Shown: piece after piece, positions 1 to 8,082 of the stretch
Layout: the number at the start of each line of letters is the position of its first letter
Numbering within the stretch: position 1 is the first letter of the stretch
Assembly (NCBI GenBank): GCA_019137255.1
Contig: WPDH01000531.1
Location: 1-11,293 of the forward strand
Direction of reading: 5' to 3'
From: Corinectria fuckeliana
Taxonomy: Eukaryota > Ascomycota > Sordariomycetes > Hypocreales > Nectriaceae
Length of the DNA: 11,293 bases
Position numbers and translations under genes: made by a program
Notes under the pieces: model-generated
Told to the model about the DNA's origin: nothing
Databases searched by the model: none
The model's input: the letters and a program-made list of their open reading frames with translations, nothing else

Positions 1-96
1 TTAATATATAAAAAATATAAGTATTTATTTAATTTTATAATTTTATTTATATTTATATAAAATAAAAGTACTATTTAATTTATAAAATTATAAAGT

Positions 97-117
97 ATAA
101 ATAAATAAATAAATAAA
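97..117. repeat. ATAA microsatellite
   Basis: This is a run of the tetranucleotide ATAA, about five units. A similar tract lies at 2016-2034 inside the inverted repeat. It is simple-sequence DNA with no coding value. Confidence 0.8.
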
Positions 118-277
118 AACTTTTATAAAAATTTAATAGCTACTCTTATTATATTTTAGTTATACTTTTAAAATCTATTTTAACCTACATATTCTTTTTT
201 ATAAACCTTTTTTACTTTGTTTTTACTTTTATATTAATATTATATTATATATAATAAATAAAATAGTTAAAATAAAT

Positions 278-928
278 AATATTAAGATTATAAACTATTT
301 TTCTTTTTTTTTTAAGAAAAATCTTTTATTTTAAAACTTACTTTAAATATAAGCTAAGCCTAATATAAAAATAACTTATAATTAATTTAAAAATCTNNTT
401 AAGACTAAATATAAACTTAAAGTAATTATCTTAAAAGCTATTTTTCTTTTAGTTTAGAAAATAATAATAATTTTAACTAATATTATTATAAGCTATACTT
501 AATATATAAGTAGTAAAATTCTAATCTTACTATCTCTTATAAAAATAATTTTAACTATTATTAAAAAAGTAATATTAACTACTTTTTAGAAAATATTTAT
601 TAAGATTTTAACTTAAGCTTAAGTTACTTATAATAAAAGAATATTTTAGTTTTTAATAGTATTACTATTAAAAGTAATCTTTTTTTATTTTAGTAAAAAG
701 ATTATTATTAAGTTACTTAGTATAACTCTTAATATTATATCTTATAAACTATTAAATATTATAATAATTATTAACTATACCTTCTTAAAAAACTATCTTT
801 TACTTATAATAGTCTTATATTATCTTTTTAGTAAGAATATTATAGTTTTTCTTTTATAAACTAGTTATAAATCTCTTATAAAATAATACTTAAATTCTTA
901 TTATTTTTAGTATAAGTATATATTAAGT
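278..928 (+). repeat. Dispersed repeat, copy 1 (heavily mutated)
   Basis: This segment aligns over its whole length, in direct orientation, with 10641-11293. Both begin with AATATTAAGATTATAAACTA and both contain TATTAAGT at the equivalent end (928 and 11293), with near-equal lengths (651 and 653). Most visible differences are C/T or G/A. This copy usually carries T or A where the other keeps C or G, so it is the more strongly mutated one. The right copy is cut by the window edge, so the full element is longer; homology may also extend a little upstream of 278. It is most likely a RIP-inactivated transposon of unknown class. Confidence 0.85.
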
Positions 929-1875
929 CTTAAAATAGTTTATAATAGTTACTAAAAGAGTTTTAACTAGTTATATAAAAAACTTACTTAAGAATCTTAT
1001 AGTAAATATCTAATAAGTAAATAGTATTAAAATATATATTATAAAACTATTATAAAGCTATTATATAGTTAAATCTTATTAATTACTAGTTATATTATTA
1101 GCTAAACTAATAAATATAAATAAACTTTATAATTAAAATATAATTATAACTATAAAAGTATATTAAACTAAGTCTTATTTAAAAGAGATTTAATTTAAGT
1201 AGTATTTTAAGTGTTTTTATTTTAAATATATTATATAATACTATTAAGTATAAACTAAGTATAATTATTATAAGAGAGCTTATTATATAAAAGATATAAT
1301 TTATTTTATTCTTACTAGTAAAATCCTCTTAGTATATTATAACTATAATATATTATACTTAGTATAGTCTTATATATACTATATAGTATAAAAAAAGTAA
1401 AAATAAGTAAGAAATACTTACTTAGAGAGACTTTTATAGTTTAGTATTTTAAATAAGTAGTATAATTATATAGTATACTTACTATAAGATATAATAGTAT
1501 TAATACTAATACTAACTATAATACTAAACCTTTTAGCTTAAAAAAAGCTTAAGTAGCTTTTAAAATAGTCTTAAGTTAGACTAAACTTAAGTTTAAGTTT
1601 AGCTCTTATAATATTTAAACTAATTAATTAACTAAGAGAGTAAATACTATTAAAAGTTAAAAAAAATATGCTAATATTAGTTAGTAATAAGAATAATACT
1701 TAAGAGGATAAAAAGAATAAGTAGTATAAGTAACTTAAACTTAACTTAAGATTAATTAAATTTTAGTATATAATTTAAGCTAAGCCTTATAAGAACTTAT
1801 TATTATAAGTATATAATTAGCTTTTCTTATAATATAAACTTACTTATAACTTATATTACTATATATATATACTAA

Positions 1876-2046
1876 GCTTAACTTACTTTCTTTTTAAGTA
1901 AGAATAGTAAAAGGCTTTTTATCTTATAGCTTACTATTAGGTTTTTCCCTTTTATTATAAACTAGTTTAAGCTACTTAGAAGAAGGTCTAAATAACTTTA
2001 AAGTTAAAATAATATATAAATAAATAAATAAATATATATAGTAATA
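1876..2046 (+). repeat. Inverted dispersed repeat, left copy
   Basis: The reverse complement of 9850-10020 matches this stretch well. The clearest shared core is TATCTTATAGCTTACTATTA (1919-1938), followed by similar sequence through about 2046, including an ATAA-rich tract. A few small indels and many C/T or G/A differences separate the copies. The two copies flank the gene island in opposite orientation. This could be a long terminal repeat or an element end, but neither boundary proves it. Confidence 0.75.
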
Positions 2047-2161
2047 ATAATATAAGAGTAGAAATAAGATAAAAAAGGTTTATAAATAATATTAATTAGG
2101 TTAAAATTAATTTTAAGTAAATAACTAAAATATAGTAAAAGTATTTATAAATATTTATAAG

Positions 2162-2182
2162 TTATTATTATTATTATTATTA
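2162..2182. repeat. TTA microsatellite
   Basis: This is a perfect run of seven TTA triplets in AT-rich repeat DNA. It follows closely on the inverted-repeat segment that ends near 2046. Confidence 0.8.
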
Positions 2183-3296
2183 CTATATTTTAACTATTTT
2201 TAATTACTTAAACCTTTTTTATTTAATTAAGATAAAAGAAAAACTATACTAATAAGCTAGCTAAGGTAAAAACTCTTTTTTTTTTTTACTTTTTTTTTAA
2301 TACTTTTTATATCTTTTAAAACTAAGATAGTAGTTTTAGCCTTTCTTATCTTATTATAAGATCTTATTCTCTTTTAATTTATTCTCTTTTTATTATAACT
2401 ATATTATATATAGCTAATTACTTAAAACTAGTAAATATAAAATATACTTTATACTTACTATTTTTTATACTATAAATTAACACAAATTAGACTAATTAAT
2501 AAGACAGATTAGCTAGGTCTACTTATAGTTACTAAAGCTCTCTAAAAAGTCTTATTTAGCAGCTTATACCTAATTTATATACTAGGTATATAAGTTTAAT
2601 ATCTGTTAGCTAGCTTTTCTAAAAAGAGACTAATTTCTTAGTTATAACTTAATTAAAGATTAAGACCTTAGCTAGACTTAAACTAACTGCTTTTATAAAG
2701 GCTAACCTTAATAGTAACTATTTTACTATAAGAACTAAATACTCTTATAGTTATTTACTATTATAAAAAGTCTAAGCTCTAACTATTATAAAGTATTTCT
2801 AAAAATCTTAATAGTACTAAAAATACTATTTTAACAATTAGTAATATAAAGTATATAAGTTACTATAGCTAATATACTGCTTTTACTAAATAAAACTCTT
2901 AGATTAGTAGTAAGTATATTTTATATTTTATAAGAGCTAAATCTAAACAACTTTAAATATTATATATTATTACTAGACTTTATAGCTTAGTTATAATTCT
3001 TAATTAATATAAACATACTAAAGGTTTATAATAACTTGTTAAGTTTTATATTCTTAGAACTTAAAATAATAAACTTGTTTATACTATTAGCTTTATCACT
3101 TGTAGAATCTTAGAAATCACTATCTAAGCTTATATAAGCAGCTTAAGTTCTAAAAACTAAAGACTGTTAAATATACTATATTATAACTTAATATCTTAAA
3201 AGCTGTTCTCTAAATTGCTATTTTTAACTAAATTTCTACTTTAATACCCTAAGTTAATCTAGCTAACTATCTTAATTAAAGAAAGAAAAGAACTAC

Positions 3297-4054
3297 ACAG
3301 CTCTAAGCCTTGCGAATTTCCAGCTTACCGTCTGTAAATAGGTAGGCCGGGCATTAGCGAACGATCTAAGAACTTGCGACATCCTTAGAGCCACCTGTTT
3401 AGATGTCGCGGAAAGCTGCAGAGAAGAGGACGATAGTATAGCTTTGCCAGACGGAAAGGAGCCTCCAGATCCAGCCAACTCCCAACCCGCCATGTGCACT
3501 CTTAACGATATTAGCCGGAAGATGACGCCAAGCGGTCAACTTGAAAATTATTCATCAAATGACTCACCTGCCCACAATAACCCGAACGACGAAGATTATA
3601 CATGGGAAAGTTCCCCTGAGCTTAGTTTAGCATGTGCTACTACTCGCAAGAAACTTGCCATCATTAATGTTAATGGGGATAGCTCTTAGACGGAGATTGA
3701 ATCAGAGGAGTTGGAAAATAAAGAATTCGGAGACTTGGAGAAGCCCCAGAGATATCAAAAGCGGCGGTCGCATCAACCCTTATCCAATAATAGACCGAAA
3801 AGGGCTAGGCATGTGACGCCTGAAGCGGCTCCTGAAGCGACGCTTAAAAAACGGTATTTTCATCTCAAATCTATCAGACTTCAAAACCAGAACGACCGGA
3901 AGAAGCACGAGATTCATTAGAGTATGCGTGGTCGTTGTTAGCTCGATCAAGCAACAAGGAAAGAGATTGAGGGCAATTCCTTACTAAAGGAATGCTATTT
4001 ACTGTCTATCAAGATTCAGATTCGTCTCGACTGGCCTCTTATAATCTTAACTAA
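3297..4054 (+). pseudogene. Decayed coding sequence at the left edge of the island
   Basis: One plus-strand frame (codons starting at positions divisible by 3) reads as coherent protein from about 3300 to 3845, broken only by TAG at 3339 and 3687. Both could derive from CAG by a single C-to-T change at CpA, the preferred RIP target. The product would be hydrophilic and acidic, with a basic patch around NNRPKRARHV (about 3786-3815) that could be a nuclear localisation signal. At the A6 run near 3845 the coherent reading moves to another frame, which fits loss of one A. That frame continues through a stretch containing EEARDSLEYAWSLLAR, crosses a TGA at 3968 and ends at TAA 4052-4054. A second open reading (3942-4187) in the original frame is an alternative tail. 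I do not recognise the family. The 5' end is probably lost in the AT-rich block. A spliced live gene is possible but less likely with this many breaks. Confidence 0.5.
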
Positions 4055-4398
4055 ACAAAAGGGTGGATGGGAAGGCTCTAACGCCCAGGGTAATTGCAGG
4101 CTGCAGGTTAATACTGGAGATATTGAGGATGCAATACGGCAATCTTTAGGTACAGTTGAGGGGGACTATACAGGGATACCTTCATAAAATTAAGATAGTT
4201 GACTGTTAGTCCTCTCGAGAGTTCATGTTGTAGGATGTGATGTGTACAAGTGGCTGAGCAGTCGGAAAGTAATCCTACATAGATCAATCCGGAGGAATCT
4301 TTGCTACCGTACACTAATTAACCAGCGCTGAACAAAGGGTATATAAAGTGTGCTCAGAATAAAAATGCGGTATTTCTCAGGGTTGAGCTTTAGTTGCG
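4055..4398. other. Intergenic stretch without a clear gene
   Basis: No convincing gene is visible here. The first part (to about 4187) is covered by the alternative open reading of the decayed gene to the left. A canonical TATATAAA lies at 4340-4347 on the plus strand, but no good plus-strand gene starts within a normal distance, so I do not call it a promoter. The stop codon of the minus-strand Ser/Thr-rich frame closes the right side. Confidence 0.5.
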
Positions 4399-5022
4399 TC
4401 AATCCAAAATGATACGAATTCTATAAGCGATTTGAGTAGGTTCCGCTTGTATGATTGGCTGTAACCATAATTCAGAAGGCGATAGAGTCGAGAGAGAAGA
4501 GAGGGAGGCACCAAGGGAGTCGTAAAGGATGGGGGTTGTAGTAGATGAGGCACCAGAGAGCCCAGAACGAATAGGGAAGGCAGCGAAAGAAGAACAGCCA
4601 CCGGGAGAGCCTGAACTAACACTGGTGGCAGCAGAAGAGGCATCAGTGGAGCCAGATCCAGTAGCGGAATCTGTAAAGGAAACAAAGCCATCGGTGCTTG
4701 CGGGAGAACCGGTAGAGGAGCCAGCAGAGTGGCTACCTAGAGGATTGATAGACCGGGAGTTGGATATGGGGGATGCTGCTAGGGTTTTATCGATGGAGGA
4801 GCATGTTGGCGTACTATCAGGAGCCGGATAGATTCTTGGTGCGCAATCGGCCAGTTCCAAATCGTTGATAGTGGTAGTTTTCGTTCCCATTGTGTTGATG
4901 TCCACGCTTGAAGGGATACGCTCTTCCATTATCTGCGCACCAAGGGGGGGAGAGGTAAATTTGAAAGCACCCTCTTCGCTCAAAGCGAGGAAGGTCAGAA
5001 GGTAGTTCTGGTCGGGATGCAC
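4399..5022 (-). CDS. Hypothetical Ser/Thr/Gly/Ala-rich protein, probably a 3' exon or fragment
   Basis: This is an open frame of 207 codons whose first listed start is GTG, an unlikely start in a fungus. The frame stays open upstream to a TAG near 5081, so the true 5' end is probably in an upstream exon or lost. The N-terminal third is mixed sequence with a segment TTTINDLELADCAPR. Residues about 85-185 are dominated by Ser, Thr, Gly and Ala, as in O-glycosylated cell-wall or secreted fungal proteins. Codons in this part favour C or T at the third position, as expected for fungal coding DNA, whereas the opposing plus-strand frame (4529-4831) ends mostly in A or G. No signal peptide is in the frame, and the C-terminus lacks the hydrophobic tail of a GPI anchor signal. 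I recognise no catalytic domain. It may be a fragment of a surface protein gene or a pseudogene. Confidence 0.35.
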   Translation of the reverse strand: MHPDQNYLLTFLALSEEGAFKFTSPPLGAQIMEERIPSSVDINTMGTKTTTINDLELADCAPRIYPAPDSTPTCSSIDKTLAASPISNSRSINPLGSHSAGSSTGSPASTDGFVSFTDSATGSGSTDASSAATSVSSGSPGGCSSFAAFPIRSGLSGASSTTTPILYDSLGASLSSLSTLSPSELWLQPIIQAEPTQIAYRIRIILD

Positions 5023-5130
5023 GGTGTTTCTCTCATCTGGAAGGCAGATTACTGTTCCTTTAAATACCGCCGTCCGCTCTATCAGTCTGACCTACCTACT
5101 GAAAGGCCCACTTCAATGAGAGCCTGTTGA

Positions 5131-5445
5131 AACCAGCAACTGGAAGCTTGAGGTGATGATTGGACAGGGAGATGCATTCTGGTCAACGAAAAGGTCCAGG
5201 CCCTGGTTGTTGCTTCGGAACCACGTCATGCCACCCACTATTCTGATCCCGGTTGACAGCACATGGTCCCACTCCTTGAAGTGTGGTCTGTTGGCTCAGG
5301 GGAGGACTCAGCCCAGCTGGAGATCGGCGCTCCCGCTCCACCCGCTGACCTCATCTTTGAATCGGGAAAGAAGGCCATGTACCTTGGGCCCCTCTACCGC
5401 CCGACCTACCCTTCGAGGGTTGACTCGACCGATATATGTAACTAA
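5131..5445 (+). pseudogene. Relic coding frame interrupted by TGA codons
   Basis: One plus-strand frame gives protein-like sequence to TAA at 5443-5445, crossing TGA at 5149 and 5254. A further TGA at 5128 links it to an open reading back to 4912. The best part (5263-5442) has an ATG at 5263 and contains segments such as QLEIGAPAPPADLIFESGKK and MYLGPLYRPTYPSRVDSTD. All three stops are TGA, which one C-to-T change can make from CGA; TGG is also possible. I could not assign a family. The upstream part overlaps, on the other strand, the 5' side of the Ser/Thr-rich frame, and only one of the two is likely to be real there. A live gene with introns removing the stops cannot be excluded. Confidence 0.35.
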
Positions 5446-5555
5446 CAACGTCGGATCGGAGGGGCTAGAAGGAGGGCACAGTTACCCAAAAGAGATGAAT
5501 AATCTGGGGGTAAAGAGAGGCATGGGCAAATAATAAAATAGTTTCTGGTTTCGTG

Positions 5556-5987
5556 CTAATCTATCACTATGATGTCTTTGACTGCTGCCGTCCCTCGGAC
5601 TCGCCTCGTCCTCTTCCGTCGTAATAAACCCCTTCGATTGGTATATGCGGAAAACTCGGCGTCGGTAGGTTTCCTTTCCTTCCTGGTTAAAGACCCCATG
5701 ATTGATGGGTCGTCATCGACCAGGGTGAGATCAATGAACACTTGATTCCTTGTGATTGTCGTAGACCACACGCATCCCGCTAAGACTGACGCACCGTTCA
5801 TGAACCAGCTGGGACCCTCGTGAGGTTCGATTAAATCGTTTATTGAGCCATTATCCTTTCCTCCACACGTCTGACCCTTCACATTGTAAGAACTTTGGAT
5901 CTCACAAACAAAATTCCATCGATTACGAATTTCGTTGTTGGGTGCACCCTCACTGCTGCTGTTTCGCGCGCGCCAAAAGGCGGCCAT
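5556..5987 (-). CDS. Hypothetical protein, 143 residues, uncertain
   Basis: This is an ATG-started minus-strand frame of 143 codons ending in TAG. I do not recognise it. The middle (residues about 52-100) reads like folded protein, with segments such as PSWFMNGASVLAGCVWSTT and FIDLTLVDDDPSIMG. The C-terminal third is strongly basic (LLRRKRTRRVR), which could bind nucleic acid or be a shadow artefact. No signal peptide or membrane segment is seen. A shorter plus-strand frame (5569-5745, 58 codons, starting with two ATGs) overlaps the 3' part and also has plausible codon use, so the coding strand is not settled. Given the decayed sequence to its left, this may be a gene fragment. Confidence 0.25.
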   Translation of the reverse strand: MAAFWRARNSSSEGAPNNEIRNRWNFVCEIQSSYNVKGQTCGGKDNGSINDLIEPHEGPSWFMNGASVLAGCVWSTTITRNQVFIDLTLVDDDPSIMGSLTRKERKPTDAEFSAYTNRRGLLRRKRTRRVRGTAAVKDIIVID

Positions 5988-6156
5988 CGATCAGACCCAC
6001 CGTTTCAGGCTCCTTTGGTAGAGCCAATAAGATTTCAACGTCCAATCTATCAGGGTATATTTTTAGCCCTTCGAGAACCCCAATGCAGAAGAAAAAAAAG
6101 TATACAACGAATGACTGATGCCGCTCAACAACCGTTTGGTAAGCCGCCCTATTTTA

Positions 6157-6193
6157 CTCTCCTCTGCCCGAACGACATCTCCTCTCCCATCCT
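6157..6193 (+). promoter_or_regulatory. Pyrimidine-rich tract upstream of the DUF6914-like gene
   Basis: Two CT-rich runs (6157-6170 and 6176-6193) end 17 bp before the ATG at 6211. Such tracts are common near transcription starts in filamentous fungi. TATA-like sequences lie farther up, TATATTTT at about 6055 and GTATAC near 6101. The promoter role is inferred from position only. Confidence 0.35.
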
Positions 6194-6210
6194 GGAAAAA
6201 AGAGCACGCG

Positions 6211-6784
6211 ATGGTTTCTAAAAAAAATCGACTGTACATTGCTCTGTACCCCAGCGGAGTCGTCGGCAACGAAGAACGGAGGTAGTAAGACCCTTGTTCT
6301 CTCCACTTGACCTGGACTCATAGCAGTCCACAGATACCATTGGGGCTTTCTCGTTGGACCAAAGATCGAGAACAAGCCTGAAGTTTCTGGCATGCGTTAC
6401 CACGTCAAGAATAATCCCATCCAGGGCTGGGTGTACGAGGAAATCGACTTGCCCAACGTAAGAAGCACCAACAGTCTCCTCGCCCGCATTTTGATTGCCA
6501 AGGTCGAGGATGATAAGCGACTAGTTGAAATCTTTCGAGAAACACCAATCGTCCAGGGTGACCCTAACTGGCGTTGTCGCACGTGGGTTTCTGATGCCCT
6601 GAACAGGATTGAAAATGACGGTAGGGCGGTTGGGACTGCGCAGCTAGACTGGGGTATAATTGAACCACTTGCTCGCAATTATGTAGCTGAGAAAACTGCA
6701 GCTGGAAGATACTCGGGTTCTGCGGCCATGTCGCTGCCGAAACCAACATGGGATACAATTGAGGGAAGGGAGACAGTACCCTAG
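6211..6784 (+). CDS. DUF6914-like fungal protein of unknown function, two exons
   Basis: Exon 1 is 6211-6281 and exon 2 is 6334-6784; the 522-nt coding sequence gives 173 residues. The splice site is inferred from the reading frame and from the family pattern: exon 1 reads RLYIALYPSGVVGNEER and joins in phase to RYHWGFLVGPK, as in many fungal homologues. The ATG has G at -3 and +4. Conserved-looking blocks are YHWGF (residues 25-29), MRYHVKN (44-50), LPNVRSTNSLLARIL (about 63-77), QGDPNWRCRTWV (about 98-109) and PKPTWDTIEGRE near the C-terminus. I recall this as a widespread ascomycete family, catalogued I believe as DUF6914 (number not checked); its biochemical role is unknown to me. No signal peptide or membrane segment is visible, so it is probably intracellular. 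The reading frame is intact with no RIP-type stops, in contrast to the sequence to its left. It converges on the kinase-like gene downstream. Confidence 0.88.
6282..6333 (+). other. Spliceosomal intron of the DUF6914-like gene
   Basis: This is a 52-nt intron with donor GTAGTA and acceptor CACAG, splitting an arginine codon after its second base (AG|A). A branch-point-like CTTGACC lies at about 6306-6312. Small introns of this size are typical of filamentous fungi. Without removal, exon 1 runs into stops. Confidence 0.85.
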
Positions 6785-6888
6785 ACTGCAGGAAGTAGAT
6801 GGATGGAGCTAAGAACCTACTTCTAAATTCAGCCAGGTCTTAAAGGTACCCCGCGAGATTATGTTATAATACTCGATAGGTGTGCTGC

Positions 6889-7767
6889 TTAGAATTCCCC
6901 CCACCATTTATTCCGCGTGGCTTCCATTTTCAACTCCTCTGGGTATTGATCAAGAAACTCGGCAGTTCTTTTCTGCCACTCTTGCCGAGTAAGGTTCCCA
7001 AACCACGCAGAAGTGTATTCCCAATAATCAGGGTACCACCCGGCAAACTCCCAGTCGATAACTCCAACAACCTGTTCGCCTCGGATGAGGATATTGAATG
7101 GATTCAAGTCGCCATGTGTAAATACGGGAGGTCGCCACGGCCCGTCCTGCTTGACTGCCATGTCTTCGATGTCCTTCCAGCCCTCGGTGTTTTTTTTGGT
7201 CGGGTGCTCCTCCGGCCGGAGTTCATGGCGTAGCCAGAGGTGGAAGCTCTGAATTGTCTTGTAAGGTCCGAACCTGGGTCGTGAGCGAGGGATGCGAGAG
7301 TCACGCAAGGAACCTCTACAGCAACTCTCAACCCCTGTTCCTGGAGGAGGCTGAAGGCTTCTCAATTCCTGGAACATGGTGCGAAGTTGAGCAAGGATAC
7401 TGTCGCGGGCCTTGGTAGGCAGCGTCGCCCAGGCCTTTGCGATACAGTCTCCATGGATACGCTCCATAACGATATAGGCTCTGTTATTGTGCACGAAAGA
7501 ACAGTGTACACGCGGTACAGGAAGAGAGGTGTTGGCAGCAATGAAACTCATTGTCGTGGCTTCAGTGAGATGAACAAATGGTCCCGTTTTGACGATGAGA
7601 CTATCCGAGATGGGAATGCAGGGACCATCCCACTGATAGAACCGCGCGACAGTCTTGAGTGCCAGGAGGACTAAGACCCGGTTTAGAAACGTGTTGTTGA
7701 TGGCCAAGCCCTCGGTGCCCTCATGCTGGACAGTCCTGTTGTCGACAGGGGGCACGTATCCCGACAT
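6889..7767 (-). CDS. APH-family phosphotransferase (aminoglycoside phosphotransferase/choline kinase-like)
   Basis: This is a single-exon frame of 292 residues starting at ATG 7767 with A at -3. It has the protein-kinase-like APH fold in order. The ATP-site lysine is likely K60 in LIVKTG, with a possible helix-C glutamate at E69. A hinge-like YIVMERIHGD spans residues 98-107, and the Brenner motif HGDLNPFNIL spans 218-227 (catalytic D220, metal ligand N225). The metal-binding aspartate is D238 in VIDWEFAG. All the main catalytic residues are present, so it should be active. Enzymes of this fold phosphorylate hydroxyls of small molecules, but the substrate of this fungal group is unknown and there is no reason to infer drug resistance. 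Length is normal for the shorter fungal members, though the first 40 or so residues look variable. No RIP-type stop is present, although the start lies only about 135 bp from the AT-rich block. Confidence 0.92.
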   Translation of the reverse strand: MSGYVPPVDNRTVQHEGTEGLAINNTFLNRVLVLLALKTVARFYQWDGPCIPISDSLIVKTGPFVHLTEATTMSFIAANTSLPVPRVHCSFVHNNRAYIVMERIHGDCIAKAWATLPTKARDSILAQLRTMFQELRSLQPPPGTGVESCCRGSLRDSRIPRSRPRFGPYKTIQSFHLWLRHELRPEEHPTKKNTEGWKDIEDMAVKQDGPWRPPVFTHGDLNPFNILIRGEQVVGVIDWEFAGWYPDYWEYTSAWFGNLTRQEWQKRTAEFLDQYPEELKMEATRNKWWGEF

Positions 7768-7910
7768 ACTGATGGTGCAGGCCCGAGAGTGTTTAGATCA
7801 AATGGTCGAGGCCGATTTGCTAATTAAAATAAGAGAGTGAGCGAGTTTAATCAGGTGATTTTACTCGTGATCCTGTGGGGTGGGTAGTGGCGACGCAATC
7901 TAATTTATAC
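7768..7910 (-). promoter_or_regulatory. Upstream region of the APH-like gene, ending in the AT-rich block
   Basis: The normal-composition DNA upstream of the APH-like gene is only about 130 bp long. On the minus strand it holds a C-rich run (about 7877-7895) and a TATAAATT (7902-7909, about 135 bp before the ATG). The TATA-like element sits at the margin of the mutated block and may be accidental. Confidence 0.35.
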
Positions 7911-8082
7911 TATAGTCTTATTACACTGTGTCTAAAATATATGCACTGTATGTTAGCCACGCTAGTTTATAAATAGCCTAAGAGAAATAAGATTTTTAGA
8001 CTTAAAAGCGGACTTTTATTTTAGTTTTTATAGTAATCTTAATTTAGTTATATAAATATTCTCTGCTTTTTAAGTAAGTATC

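Larger units (their letters stand above)
1..3290. repeat. AT-rich, RIP-degenerated repeat block (left)
   Basis: This stretch is almost entirely A and T, with stop codons dense in all frames and no credible gene. Between 361 and 1200 I find no CA, TG or CG dinucleotide, while CT and AG remain common. That is the expected result of repeat-induced point mutation, which converts C to T mainly at CpA. Part of the block is demonstrably repeated elsewhere in the window (278-928 and 1876-2046), which fits old transposable elements. From about 2470 to 3290 the mutation is milder: some CA and TG survive, for example near 2480, 2940 and 3105-3120. The element families cannot be named from what is left. 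Two N positions (397-398) mark an assembly or base-call gap. Confidence 0.85.

Noticed and set aside
1..3290. Mitochondrial or plasmid DNA as the source of the AT-rich sequence
   Set aside because: Loss of CA/TG with retention of CT/AG, repeat copies with biased C/T differences and an adjacent spliced nuclear-type gene fit RIP better than organelle composition. No mitochondrial gene was seen.
3293..3499. Minus-strand 68-codon frame at the island edge
   Set aside because: It overlaps the more coherent plus-strand relic and shows no domain-like sequence.
4340..4347. Canonical TATATAAA as a promoter
   Set aside because: No convincing plus-strand gene begins within a usual distance, and such a motif is easily found by chance.
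4529..4831. Plus-strand 100-codon acidic frame starting with ATG
   Set aside because: It is antisense to the Ser/Thr-rich minus-strand frame, and its codons end mostly in A or G. The opposite strand shows the C/T third-position bias expected in fungal genes, so this is probably a mirror of it.
6154..6678. Several minus-strand frames of 60-93 codons under the DUF6914-like gene
   Set aside because: They lie opposite the exons of a gene with a recognisable family pattern and a clean intron, and none resembles a known protein.
6880..7674. Plus-strand frames inside the APH-like gene
   Set aside because: They are antisense to a frame with a complete set of APH catalytic motifs.
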